64,000 nt of DNA, taken from contig OZ037864.1 of assembly GCA_964035575.1 (NCBI GenBank), forward strand, positions 1,054,001 through 1,118,000, in the 5' to 3' direction. Below, in pieces: positions 11,086-21,260 of the stretch. The stretch's first letter is position 1; every line of letters begins with the position of its first letter. The notes under the pieces are model-generated. The model did not search any database and had not been told where the DNA came from. It saw nothing but the letters and a program-made list of their open reading frames with translations. A program made the position numbers and the translations under genes. This DNA comes from Rhynchopus sp. YZ270_cl-10 (Eukaryota > Euglenozoa > Diplonemea > Diplonemida > Diplonemidae).

Positions 11086-12609
11086 ATGCACGCCGTGTTG
11101 AGAGCAAGCCGGGTGTCAGACCCGCGGTTTATCGCAAAAAGATGGGCGGGCGGTTGGACGGTGAAGTGGAAGGAGGGGGCACGCCTGTTTGTGCAGGACG
11201 AGAAACCGCATACAGCGTTCTTGGAGGCGTGGGATCGGGACAACCCGCAGAGCAGATGGTACCACAAGATGGAAGGCCAGGGGCGGGTGGGGGAGAAGGT
11301 GTCTAGGGATAAACTGCCGTTTAAGCCGAACGACGTTGATTCATGGAGGATTGTGGAACAAGGGTATAAGTGGGCGCCCAGTGGGGAGTTGTGGACGCGG
11401 TACTACTCTGCCGATGGCGAGCCTTACTACTGTCTCGACGATCGGTCGTCTTGGACCCCTCAACCACCCCAACCACCACGCGTGCCTCCGCCACAGCGTG
11501 GTGCGGATGCCTCCCCCATTCACGAGGCCCGCAGGGCCACAACACAAAACCAAAACCACAACACCCGCCCTGCTTCCGCACGCCAACACCGACGCTCCTG
11601 GGAGGACCTCAAGGCATCATACCTCCCCGAGAGGCAGCAGCTCACCCCGATGCGGCTCGAAGAAGTCAAAAGGCTGAAAAAGGCGGACTACTACGGCATC
11701 AAGCCTGTCCCCCTGAACCTGGATGAAACTGTCCCCATCGGGTCGATCGTCTACTTCATCCACGACTTCAAAGTCCTTATCGACAGGATATCAAAGCACC
11801 CCGGCTGTGACCTCGACCACAGAAAGGCGGAACAGCTCAAGAACAACCACTTCCAAAGAATGCAGATCGTCCGCTGGCACCGCAAGGCAGGTACCGAGTT
11901 CGAGTGCGTCATTCTGATTGAACGCTGTGCGGACCCGAATCGCCAGACCAATCTACCCCCTCCGTCCTTCTGGGTGCCAGCCAACGTGGTGGCAACACCG
12001 TTGAACTACCATGCAGTCAGCTTCAGGGATTTGAGTATGTGCTTTTCAACATTCACCCACATTTTTTTTTTTCAAGAGGTGCATGAACTTAAGGTGAAGG
12101 TGACTGTGCGGCTTAGGCTCTAAATGAAATGGAAGCTATGCCAGGTCCAACGACCGCCACCTTCAAATTTATTAACCGCCCCCAAATCAACCCTCTCCAC
12201 AGAATGCACAATGTGCAACCACGTGTCGAAAGACAGCCATGAATTCAACGCTCACATGACGAAGAAGCATAACGACAAAGTCAGGAAGTGTCCAGCATGC
12301 CACGTGCTGATCCCCTTCAGCATGATTCATGAGCACCAGAGCGTCTGCGAAGCGCCGGCTGTCCTGCTTCGCGAGAGGGAAAACCCGAAACAGCTTACAG
12401 AGGGAACTGCTGATGCAGCACCCAAGAAGGAAGCGGCAAAGACGCCAGAGAAGGCTGAGAAGACTGAGAAGGTTGAGAAGGCTGAGAAGGCTGCAGAAAA
12501 GTCCACAAAGGACACGCCGAAGGAGAAGAAATCCGCCAAAAAGGAGGACAAGAAAGAGAAGAAGGCTGAGAAGGAGGAGAAGGCCAAGCCCAAAAAGGCT
12601 AAGAAGTAG
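11086..12609 (+). CDS. Unrecognised protein with WW-like segment and C2H2 zinc finger
   Basis: I do not recognise this gene as a named family. Exons 11086-12034 and 12203-12609 join in frame (AAA codon at the junction) to give 451 residues. Residues about 98-128 (LWTRYYSADGEPYYC, then SSWTPQPP) have the W, YY, W, P spacing of a WW domain. The N-terminal WTVKWKEGARLFVQDE may be a second, degenerate one. A Pro/Gln-rich stretch follows, then a basic middle region with no family call. Exon 2 opens with a C2H2-like finger, CTMCNHV to HMTKKH, and CPACHVLIPFSMIHEHQSVC could be a second metal site. The last 65 or so residues are Lys/Glu/Ala-rich, charged and probably disordered. WW plus zinc finger would suit RNA processing or nuclear scaffolding, but that is inference. 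The intron holds a degenerate repeat A. Confidence 0.75.
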
Positions 12610-13335
12610 AACCGGCTCCTTTCGTCTAGGCCCTGCCCCAACAAAAAAAAAAAAACTCCCCCCGTCCCAACATATGTGCGATATATTGCCCTGGTCTCTG
12701 TGTAATACCACACACGTCATGGGTGATGGACAATTTATTTAGTGAACCTCAAACTATCGGATTTTCGCGAGTAGGTGAGTTCATTTTTTTTTACCCCATG
12801 AATAATAGAAACAAAGTGGAAAAAGTCTCCCCACAACAGAAAATCTGACGTTTCTATGCGTGGAGACTGCAACGTGGATAAAACGAGTTGTGTGAGGGGC
12901 AAAATGTAGCTCAGGTTTTCTTTATTTTGAATTGCGGGGAGCGGGTGGGTTGGGTGCCTAGAACCTGATATGCTGAAGGAAACCCTGGTGGGTGCTAACG
13001 TTAATTTTTATTTTGAACGCACGAAACTTTTTTTTTTAACTATTAGGATTTTGTTGGGGGGCTTGAGGTGGGTTGTGCTATTTTGAACCAATACTGAGCA
13101 AATACATAACACAAAAAAAAAAGCAACAACACAGAAAAAATGTGTCGGTTAGGCGATTTGCTACAAGCACTCCAAATTGGTGTCCAAAAAAAGACGCCAA
13201 ATTGCCCAAAAATTTTTTTGCATCCGCCACAATTATTTGGATGCCAAGTTATTTGGACTTGCGTATTAGAACTATACGGGGGGGGTCAGACCAGGGTTTG
13301 CCTGCACCACGCTGGGTGATAGGGTGTTTTTGGTA

Positions 13336-13367
13336 GGTTCACATGATAGAATTCTATCATGTGAACC
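13336..13367. repeat. 32-bp perfect palindrome
   Basis: GGTTCACATGATAGAA and its exact reverse complement meet at a central GAATTC. It is unlike the other repeats here and could form a cruciform or bind a dimeric protein; no function is shown. Confidence 0.85.
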
Positions 13368-13632
13368 CACCATGTGACCCCTATCCAGCTTGGTGTGTTC
13401 TCTATTTCTCTCTGCCTTATAAAGACAACAGTGTGCAGTTCTACAAAAGCACTCTAGCCTAAGGAGAACACTGTACACACGAGCCATTGTCTTTTTTGTG
13501 AAAATGGTTATTCTCGATACCAAAAAAAAGAGGGGATGGGGGGAAGGGGGGTGTGCGTATCGGGGAGGGCAGGGAAATGAATAAGACCGAGCGATTACCG
13601 CCAAATCCCGTTTCTTCTTTTTTTTTTTTTCG

Positions 13633-13675
13633 AGGTGACTAAGCAGCCTTTTCGGAACATCTTTACCAAAGCTTT
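13633..13675 (+). repeat. Repeat A, diverged copy
   Basis: AGGTGACTAAGCAGCC, then GAACATCTTTACC. The core is diverged, but both edges match the family. Confidence 0.5.
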
Positions 13676-13949
13676 TTTTTCTCTCTTTTTATAATTGGAC
13701 AAAAAGGAACACCCCCACCAGAACCCCTTCCGAAAAATATTGTATGCCTCATCATTTTTTTCCCCATCTTCCAAAACTTCTGGTTTGTCCCAAATCGATG
13801 CTCATTTGATAGATTTCGATATCATAGTGTTGTTGCTGTTTCTCTTTTCGCTGTCAGCAGTACTAAAAAATGGGTGTTCTCTGCGTATTACAACACCATT
13901 TTTGTTTTGTTTTGTTTTTGCCTTCATCCCTTACCACTCAGAAACAAAG

Positions 13950-16241
13950 ATGGGGACAAACGACATTGTGAAGCTGTGTAGTGCGGGGGGTGCTGGGGCT
14001 TTGCTGTGTTATGCATGCATGAAGCGAGCTTCGACAGCACACCACGCAGACCTCTCTGCACCACAGAACCCTGTCCTGAGGTATTGGTTCTATTCCGATA
14101 CGCAGGAGAAGCTGCACCCTGGACTCTGGTTTTGCGCTGAAGGGAGCGACAAGCAGAGGGCAGCTGACGTCTTCATCCACACACACTTCGCCGCGCTCCA
14201 CACACAGTACGCCACGGGAAGCGTTCTCCCCGATGCACAGAACCCACACTCCTTGCTCTCTGCGATCATTCTGCTGGACCAGATGGGACGCCACCTATCA
14301 CGCTTCAACGGCACACCAAGCGATGCTGCGGCGCACCACACAAAGTCTGACCCCAGAGCGCTGGAGTACACCGAGGCGTTGCTGGCGCTACCTTCCTCCC
14401 GCATTGTGTTGACAGCAACGGAGCTGGTGTTCGCGTTGCTTCCTTTGAGGCATCATAAGTCGGACACAGAGACGGAGAAAGCGTACCACGTCCGTGCGTT
14501 GGACATGCTGGCAAACATTGAGGCAAAGAACGCTGCAGACGTCAAAGTGTGCGAACGCTTCCGCTCAGCAACCCTGCGGCGCTACCAAGCACTGTGCGAC
14601 CGTCGTCCTATAGGTGAGGGTATTCTGGAGAAGGAGGCCTTTGCGCCCTCAGATGCGGTCATGGCAGGGCTCCCGAAGGAAACGCTTGTACGCAGTGTGG
14701 CGAAGTTTCTGCATAACAGAGAGGGCTTTGCTGCGGAGGGTGTGGCGTGCGTGTCGCTGTCTGGCGGGGTCGACTCTATGGTGATAGCAGACATATTCCG
14801 CCATCTGCGGGACCATCCACGACCTGTGGAGCGTGCCCGCAAGGGGCAGTTCAAGGGTGTGAGTGACAGACGCGTGAAGAACAATCTCTTAGAGGAGAAG
14901 ACTGCGGGCCTCGTGAAGAAGGTGGTCGCCGTGCACATCCACTACGGCAACCGTGCAGAGAGCAAGGAGGAGGCGGACTTCCTCCGCGAGTGGTGTGAGG
15001 AGCGCAGCATTGCTCTTGTCGTGAAGAGCATTGACGACCTGCGACGTGGGGAGATGAGCCGCGACGAATATGAAGAGCAGACACGCAGCATCCGCTTTGA
15101 CGAATACCGCAAGGTCATGCGGGAGGGTGTGCAGGGTGTCTGCTTGGGACACCACAGGGGCGATGTTGTGGAGAACTTGCTGTCCAATGCGAACAGAGGT
15201 ATGTGGCATAACATCAACCAACCAACCAACTACCCACCCACCCAAACAGGCAGCGGTCTGCTAGAGCTCTCAGGCATGTCCGAGGTCGTGCAGGTGGAGG
15301 ACGTCTTCACCTGGCGACCACTCCTCCTCCACGACAAGACCGAGATCTTCGACTACGCGCATAAGTACGGTGTACCCTACTTCAGGGACACAACACCCTC
15401 CTGGAGCACCCGCGGGAAGCTGCGCAACAACCTGATGCCCTGCCTGCAGGACACCTACGGCACAGGCACGGAGCAGAACCTGCACTCTCTTGCCCTCGAG
15501 TCCGACAGCATGAAGCGCATGCTCTACACCACGCTGGTCGAGCCCTACATCGAGACGCTCCAGAAACACCCTCTCGGCATCAGCCTGCGCACAGAGGGCT
15601 ACACCGCGCATGGACGGCTCTTCTGGCGGGAGGTCTTCAAGACGATCCAGCACCGTCTGTTCAACACCAGCATGCTTTCCGATGCGGGGATGCGCGAGGT
15701 GTCGTTGCGCCTTGCGCTGACGGGGTTCGAGGACGGCGACGAGAAGTACGTTACTGGTGCGCAGGATGGGTGGCTGGAGCCGAAGAAAGGGATGTTCTGG
15801 TTCCTTGAGGAGGGGGTGCTGTACATTCCGCAGCCGAGTCTGTTTGGCACAGTGTTCACGACTGCGCCACCGCTGGTGATAGGTGGCGGCCCTGCCTCCG
15901 TGGGCACGTGGCATGTGTCCGCAGCACTGCGCACCCTCGCCGACGGAGAGGAGGGCGACCTCCGCTACTCAGACCACCGCTCTCTCCCTAAGCCCTGCAG
16001 GGTCGTTCCCTTCAAGGCCTGGGACACCTTCCTCTCGGGCCATTTCTCCTACTGCGTTGCAGTCGCCCCCGAAACAAACGAACTAACATGGCAAAACGAC
16101 GGAGAGAAAGCACCCTGGTGCTGGAAGCAAATGCACGCCAAGTGGTTTGCCACACTCCCAATAGCATGTGCACCGCCACTCACTTCTGACGACTGCAAGG
16201 TGGTCGAAATATCCTACCGACACAACAGTATAGTAGGATAG
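13950..16241 (+). CDS. DUF924 domain fused to TilS-like PP-loop ATPase
   Basis: Residues about 40-200 match DUF924: VLRYWFYSD, WF.AEGSDKQRAAD, LLSAIILLDQMGRHLSR, DPRALEYTEALLA. Residues about 240-470 form a PP-loop (N-type ATP pyrophosphatase) domain with SGGVDSM at 271-277, a GHHRGDVVENLL motif near 400, and RG.GL.ELSGM, as in tRNA(Ile)-lysidine synthases. TilS makes lysidine at C34 of bacterial and organellar tRNA-Ile. Exons are 13950-15198 and 15250-16241 (746 residues). The 51-nt GT-AG intron is a multiple of three without a stop, but removing it gives the family-like NANRGSGLLELSGM. ATG 13950 is chosen because it is the first after T-rich leader DNA. The N-terminus has a hydrophobic AGGAGALLCYAC stretch that might target an organelle. 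Exact substrate is unknown. Confidence 0.85.
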   Translation: MGTNDIVKLCSAGGAGALLCYACMKRASTAHHADLSAPQNPVLRYWFYSDTQEKLHPGLWFCAEGSDKQRAADVFIHTHFAALHTQYATGSVLPDAQNPHSLLSAIILLDQMGRHLSRFNGTPSDAAAHHTKSDPRALEYTEALLALPSSRIVLTATELVFALLPLRHHKSDTETEKAYHVRALDMLANIEAKNAADVKVCERFRSATLRRYQALCDRRPIGEGILEKEAFAPSDAVMAGLPKETLVRSVAKFLHNREGFAAEGVACVSLSGGVDSMVIADIFRHLRDHPRPVERARKGQFKGVSDRRVKNNLLEEKTAGLVKKVVAVHIHYGNRAESKEEADFLREWCEERSIALVVKSIDDLRRGEMSRDEYEEQTRSIRFDEYRKVMREGVQGVCLGHHRGDVVENLLSNANRGMWHNINQPTNYPPTQTGSGLLELSGMSEVVQVEDVFTWRPLLLHDKTEIFDYAHKYGVPYFRDTTPSWSTRGKLRNNLMPCLQDTYGTGTEQNLHSLALESDSMKRMLYTTLVEPYIETLQKHPLGISLRTEGYTAHGRLFWREVFKTIQHRLFNTSMLSDAGMREVSLRLALTGFEDGDEKYVTGAQDGWLEPKKGMFWFLEEGVLYIPQPSLFGTVFTTAPPLVIGGGPASVGTWHVSAALRTLADGEEGDLRYSDHRSLPKPCRVVPFKAWDTFLSGHFSYCVAVAPETNELTWQNDGEKAPWCWKQMHAKWFATLPIACAPPLTSDDCKVVEISYRHNSIVG

Positions 16242-16532
16242 GATGTCTGGGCAATTCACAGCGCTTAAGGGCGCTGAAGAGGGAAAAAAAAGATGAAAGG
16301 GATTGGGATGAAATGTGCGGGGGTGGCCTTTTTACTAACACAAAGAAGCGCTTCATTCTTGGGCCCTATCGCACCGTCCCCTCCTGTATGCAAGGTGCTA
16401 TCAGAATCTATTCGCATCATCGCAAATATAAAAAAAAGGAACTTATTTCTACTCCACAAACATTCATCCCTCACAACACATCAGGCTTTATCATACAAAA
16501 AAATAAAAATACAACAAAGACAGAAGGGAACG

Positions 16533-18842
16533 ATGAGAGTGTCTGCAGTGATCCTGGCGGCAAGCTGCCTTGCCGTGTCCTCTGTGGAGGGAGCGTGGAC
16601 ATGCGAGCAGTCCTACTTCAACGCCAACGACGGATGTGACTGCAACTGTGGGGACTGGGACCCGGACTGCGACGTTGCTGGGCAGAAGCTGTACTGCGAG
16701 GGTAGCGAGGACTCGCAGGACCGTGTGTGCAACAAGGACACACTGGTGTGCGAGGCCAAGGCGGCCTTCACCTGCACCGCTTCGTACTACAACGCAAAGG
16801 ACGGCTGCGACTGCGAGTGTGGCGCATGGGACCCCGACTGCGACGTGGCGGGACAGGCCCTGTACTGCGGGGAGGTGAAGGACACGCTTGGGCGGACGTG
16901 CAGTGCGACGACGCTTATGTGCGAGACTGGGTCGACCCCTCCCACCGGACAGCTCTTCGCACTGCGCCAGACAGAGAACCTGGCTGCACACACGACGGCG
17001 CAGTTCTACACAACTGCAGGGTACACGCCGTCGGACGAGCTGGTGCTGCGCCGTGGGCAGACATTTGAAGTGGAGCTGGTCGGGGCGGCGCCTGCGTCGT
17101 TCGCAGCGGCACTCGGGGGTGTGGCACTGACGGCGACAGCAACAAGCGCAACGGTGTGGGCTGTGGCTGTGCCGGCAACGGCGGACGTCGGACGGTTCAC
17201 ACTGACGCTGAACGGCGAGAGCTACGGAACGGTGGCTGTGCTCTTCAACCCGTACAAGGCGGCGGACACGCAGACCTACGTGGCAGACGCTGCGGAGCGT
17301 GCGGAGTACCTGGAGAACGAGAACGGGCGCTTCTGGTACGGGGACGTGTACTCTGCGTCTCTGGGGCAGGGTGCAGGGTCGTCTGCATGGGCGTTTGCGC
17401 AGTACGACGTGCTGAACTACGTGATGGAGCTTGTGTCGCGCATGCCGTCGTCTGTGGACAGGTCGAGCGCCATTGAGGTGTCGCGTGCGATGACGTACCT
17501 GCTGAACTCGGGTGTGTCGCAGGGTGTGCTGCAGGGACGCTGGGACGGGAACTACGCCGACGGCACGTCCCCGACTGTGTGGACCGGGTCGCGCGAAATC
17601 ATGAAGCAGTGGAAGGACGGGGGCTACGCATCTGTGAAGTACGGACAGTGCTGGGTGTTTGCGTGCCTGCTGACAACGACGATGCGGACGCTGGGAGTTG
17701 CGTCACGTCCGATCACGAACTTCCGCAGTGCGCACGAGTCGAAGCCGTTCGACTTCTACATCGACGAAAGCACGTCTGACTCGATCTGGAACTTCCACGC
17801 CTGGGTTGACGCGAAGATGTCGCGCCCGGACATCTCGTCTGCAGCGAACTACGTGCAGTGGAACGCCATTGACGCAACTCCACAGGAGACGTCGGGAGGC
17901 AAGTACCAGATGGGGCCTGCGTCCCTCCCACAGATGGCGGACAACGTGGCGCACGGGTCGAGCTACGACCAGACCTTTGTGGTGTCCGAGACAAACGGGA
18001 TTGTGATGCGCAACGGGCAGCAGATCCTCGAGGACGTCGGGCGCTACATCTCGACGAAGAAGCCTGGGTGCACCGGGTCCGGCCACACCTGCCGCATGGA
18101 CATCACGACCGAGTACAAGAAACACAACAGCCCGCTGGTCACGTCTGCACGCGAGGCGTCTGCCCTCCTCCTGCTGAACGGGAACCGCCTCCCTGGACTG
18201 ACGTCGCGCAGCTACGACGAGCTTGCGGGGTTCGCCCTCAAAGAGGGAAGCCTTGCTGTCGGGGGCGACGTGCAGTTCCACGCCGTGTCGACTGGAACTG
18301 TGAAGCTGAACGGCGGGTTCGGAGGTGCGCAGGCTGTCTTCGTGGTGGAGGCTGTGTCCTACACCGGGGTGAAGATTGCGGACCTCGACGTCGCCCTTGC
18401 AGTTGTGTCCCCGGACGGGAAGGCTGCGTCGATTGTTGTGCCCGAGGCTGTGTACGCGCCCTTCCTTGCGAAGACAAACACGCTGCGCGTCACACTTGAG
18501 GTGCGCAACATGATTGGGATGGTCATGTACTCGCACACAAACAAGTTTGAGCTTGCGACCCCGAACCCTGTGGCGACACTCCTCAAGGACGGCACTGCGT
18601 CTGTGAGCTTCACCAACCCTCTCGCCACCACACTGACACACTGCTTCGTGCACTACTCCACACCGTCGAGGGATGAGAGCCACAAGATGGGTCCCATCGC
18701 AGCCCACGCGACAAAGACTATTGTTATGCCGACAGCACGCTGGTGCAACCGTGACAAGGGGATGAAGAAGGAGGTTGTGCTTTCCTTCACCTCCAACGAG
18801 CTTGAGGGCACTATGCACACTGACCTTCAGATCCAGTGTTGA
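16533..18842 (+). CDS. Secreted animal-type transglutaminase
   Basis: Single-exon, 769-residue protein. A signal peptide (residues 1-21, VILAASCLAVSSVEGA) precedes two Cys-rich repeats (about 23-73 and 79-130), each with Y-N-A-x-DGCDC.CG.WDPDCDVAGQ.LYC. The rest follows the transglutaminase layout: an N-terminal beta domain, the catalytic core and C-terminal beta domains. The core shows YGQCWVFA (Cys373), WNFHAWVDA (His422) and WNAIDATPQE (Asp447), a complete catalytic triad, followed by GGKYQMGPAS as in factor XIII and TG2. The enzyme would cross-link glutamine to lysine or modify glutamines with amines, here outside the cell. Start 16533 is preferred over an upstream in-frame ATG at 16293 because it begins the signal peptide. 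It lies 291 bp after the preceding gene. The Cys-rich repeats may bind a surface or matrix; that is inference. Confidence 0.92.
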   Translation: MRVSAVILAASCLAVSSVEGAWTCEQSYFNANDGCDCNCGDWDPDCDVAGQKLYCEGSEDSQDRVCNKDTLVCEAKAAFTCTASYYNAKDGCDCECGAWDPDCDVAGQALYCGEVKDTLGRTCSATTLMCETGSTPPTGQLFALRQTENLAAHTTAQFYTTAGYTPSDELVLRRGQTFEVELVGAAPASFAAALGGVALTATATSATVWAVAVPATADVGRFTLTLNGESYGTVAVLFNPYKAADTQTYVADAAERAEYLENENGRFWYGDVYSASLGQGAGSSAWAFAQYDVLNYVMELVSRMPSSVDRSSAIEVSRAMTYLLNSGVSQGVLQGRWDGNYADGTSPTVWTGSREIMKQWKDGGYASVKYGQCWVFACLLTTTMRTLGVASRPITNFRSAHESKPFDFYIDESTSDSIWNFHAWVDAKMSRPDISSAANYVQWNAIDATPQETSGGKYQMGPASLPQMADNVAHGSSYDQTFVVSETNGIVMRNGQQILEDVGRYISTKKPGCTGSGHTCRMDITTEYKKHNSPLVTSAREASALLLLNGNRLPGLTSRSYDELAGFALKEGSLAVGGDVQFHAVSTGTVKLNGGFGGAQAVFVVEAVSYTGVKIADLDVALAVVSPDGKAASIVVPEAVYAPFLAKTNTLRVTLEVRNMIGMVMYSHTNKFELATPNPVATLLKDGTASVSFTNPLATTLTHCFVHYSTPSRDESHKMGPIAAHATKTIVMPTARWCNRDKGMKKEVVLSFTSNELEGTMHTDLQIQC

Positions 18843-19240
18843 TCCGTTACTTTCAGACCTTTTGGTTTGAATTAATGGACAAACTTTTCATAGCTTTTTT
18901 GATTTCCCCCCCCAAATTTTTCAATCTTTTCCCCTCCTTCGCGACGTCGGATGTGATGCAGATCAGTATTCTTATCAGAGGAGAAGATGACATCATTCAC
19001 TGAAATACGTTTCATTGGTCAATCACACCCGGTGTTGGAGGTCTTTCCCCCTTTATCATCATAATTTCATTTTTTTTCTCCCTCTTCCATTTTATCACTG
19101 CTGTACTTGCTCATACCTGTCACACACACTGCGTACGACGCTGTTGCAGGCGCATTCTGTCCCTCTGCAGCTTTCGCGCCTTTTTTACTTTTTGTGTCTG
19201 ATGCCATATCCTTACAGCACGATTTTTCTATTTTTCTTCA

Positions 19241-19280
19241 TATACCTTCTATTCTGTAGAATAGTTATATGAAACAATTT
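19241..19280 (+). repeat. Repeat F copy
   Basis: TATACCTTCTATTCTGTAGA, then ATAGTT and GAAACAATT. A matching copy lies at 36585-36627. CTATTC and GAATAG can pair. Confidence 0.65.
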
Positions 19281-19332
19281 TTGAAGAAGGAAACCAACCA
19301 GCATAGCATCGGAGAACACTACCTTTTTTTTA

Positions 19333-19379
19333 AGGTGACAAAAAGCACAGGACGAGAGGCGTCTAGGTTCATCCCTTTT
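19333..19379 (+). repeat. Repeat A copy
   Basis: AGGTGACAAAAAGCACAGG, then ACGAGAGGCGTCTAGG and TTCATCCC. Confidence 0.6.
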
Positions 19380-19803
19380 GCCAAATACTCTGTCTTTGTC
19401 ACCTTTTTTTTTTTGTTCTCCTTTCCCTTCCCCCCCTTCCCCTCCGGTTTTGCTGTTCTGATTTCTTTTTTCGGTGGTCACATCGGAGCTGTAAAAGCTT
19501 GTGTATTCGGAGTACGTACATCTGAACGGTTCATCCGAACGAGAGTTTTGCAGAGAAAAAAAAAGGGTGTCTGTAGAACCTTCTGATGTTGTAGTTCCTG
19601 CTGTTCCCCTTTGTTGCGTCAGCGGTTACCTGTAGAAGAGACTACTCTCCTTTTTATAGATTTTGCAATCTTTTTGAGCGAGCCCAACCTTTGCAGCAAA
19701 AAACAAATAATATCCGAAATGACTCTTCACACCAAAAACCCTTGTTGTTTCCCCCATCCCTTTTTCTTTTATCAATACTCCACTTATTTTTATGTTATTT
19801 TTC

Positions 19804-19836
19804 ATACACTGTCACGAAAGGGCTTTGTATTTCAAC
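19804..19836 (+). repeat. Repeat D copy
   Basis: ATACACTGTCACGAAAGGGC, then TTTGTATTTCAA. Matches the copies at 36716 and 42175. Confidence 0.65.
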
Positions 19837-19849
19837 GTCTCTTATGGGC

Positions 19850-20045
19850 GATGCAACAACAGGAACCGGATCCACGCCCAGAACCTGAAGTACGACCGCG
19901 ATGTCGGTCGGACAGGTAAAAGGCAGTACCCCTTCTGCCAAACGCATCGGAACAAACAGTCTGTAAACCTCGAGTACAACACTCTTGCGAAGCACGCTAC
20001 GATGTGCGACGAAAGGGACACCTGGTCGATTGAGGACCCAAGTAA
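19850..20045 (+). pseudogene. Possible coding remnant, family unknown
   Basis: A short GC-richer island whose + frame reads protein-like (NLKYDRDVGRTGKRQYPFC, NLEYNTLAKHATMCDERD) without a clear start, and which runs into low-complexity DNA. I recognise no family. It may be a decayed fragment or one exon of a gene I cannot resolve. Confidence 0.3.
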
Positions 20046-20639
20046 ACTATTTTCCCTTTCTATTCCCCCGAAAGCCACAAAAGGCGACTATTGCACTAAT
20101 GTGATAGCACACCATTGTCATACCCGTTTCTCTCTCTCTCTCTCTCTCAGGGTTCTTAGAGCCTCAGAAAGTACAATAGTGTGGGTGACAAGATGTGCAG
20201 GCCTCTTTTAGGCAGTTTGCACAAAAAAAAAAAAAGGGTAGTATGCATTTCAGATGTAGGAGGGAGGTTAGGTGTACACCAACTGTTTTTCAATGTGTGC
20301 CCTTTTTGAGAAAGTAAAAAAAAAGTCGCAGAAAAACGGAGCATCCCCCCAAAGAAAAGTACATCTGAAAGAAACGAAGCAAAAAAAAGAGGAAAAAAAA
20401 GCCACACCACCCCCTCTAGTTTTAGGCTAAATCACCTTTTTCTAATAGAATGTAGCATTGCATGGTTGGGGGTCCACCCATAGTGTACTCCTTTCCAAAG
20501 GCATGGAGAGAAGAGAGGAAGCAGGTGAATTTGATTGAGAGGTCTTGAATTGAAGCTTTCTTGCAGTTATGTACAGAGAGAGACAAGAAAAACCACAAAA
20601 TATTTGCACCATTTTTTATTTTGAGGAATAGAGACCACA

Positions 20640-21260
20640 GCACCGCATCCTCAGTCCACTTCTGCATCAGTGCCGTGAATCCCTCATAGTTCTCCAGGTC
20701 GCCAATCAAACTCAGTGTACTGAGTGTTCTTGCGGTCTACTGCTGTCAGGGGAGCTATTCCTGTGTCCTTTGCAGGCTTGACGTGCTTTACCTGTGAGCA
20801 CGGGTTTGCTTGGCGTTCCTCTGCGATCCGTGTCTAGTCAGCGTGGTACGCGTCCAGTAGATCCATATCAGGAATGTCGAATTTACCACTCCGGATCACT
20901 GAGAAGTGCCTTTCCGACTCCTTGGCGTATGGGTTGAATGTGCCGTTGCCAGCCAACGAGCAGCGGATCACCAGCGTATTCTGTGGCCGGTTCTCCCCTT
21001 GGGTTTTCTGTAATACAATGGGAGGCTGAGAATGTTGAAGAAGACGACGTTGCCCAGGCCCAGGGTGCCTGCAGAGTAGACTCTTCGCATGTTGCCTTCA
21101 AAATCTTTATGGGATAAAATCTGCAACACGCATTTGTCGTTATTATTTCGTCGGAACCCTCGGGTCCGTCCACCTCCGCATCCAAGCAATCTTAAACGAA
21201 CGGAACCGCCACCACCTTGGCCGCGATGGGTGCTAGGTTTTCGATCGGGACGTCAACAAA
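20640..21260 (-). pseudogene. Decayed minus-strand coding remnant, family unknown
   Basis: The minus strand has protein-like composition in several short stretches of more than one frame, such as IENLAPIAAKVVAVPFV, AGTLGLGNVVFFNIL, FNPYAKESERHF and SGKFDIPDMDLLDAYH. Codon-like GC content stands out from the spacer. The frame is interrupted several times, so I read it as a fossil gene or element piece. I cannot name the family, host or mobile. It is the only coding-like signal on the minus strand in the window. Confidence 0.45.

Larger units (their letters stand above)
12610..13949. other. Spacer before the DUF924-TilS gene
   Basis: AT-rich DNA with a 32-bp perfect palindrome (13336-13367) and a partial repeat A copy (13633-13675). 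The last 250 bases read through in frame with the next gene, but the composition is T-rich spacer and I treat it as untranslated. Confidence 0.65.

Noticed and set aside
12124-12202. Independent start for a zinc-finger protein
   Set aside because: Splicing 12034 to 12203 joins both parts in frame. The upstream 26 residues are intron translated by chance.
13695-13949. 85 extra N-terminal residues for the DUF924-TilS protein
   Set aside because: The segment is translated from T-rich leader DNA (FFSPSS, LLLFLFSL) and begins in repeat-bearing spacer. The ATG at 13950 begins GC-rich coding DNA.
16293-16532. 80 extra N-terminal residues for the transglutaminase
   Set aside because: They would bury a clear signal peptide, and the composition is that of spacer.
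17703-18818. 371-residue open frame on the minus strand
   Set aside because: Antisense to the transglutaminase, with unnatural composition and no motif.
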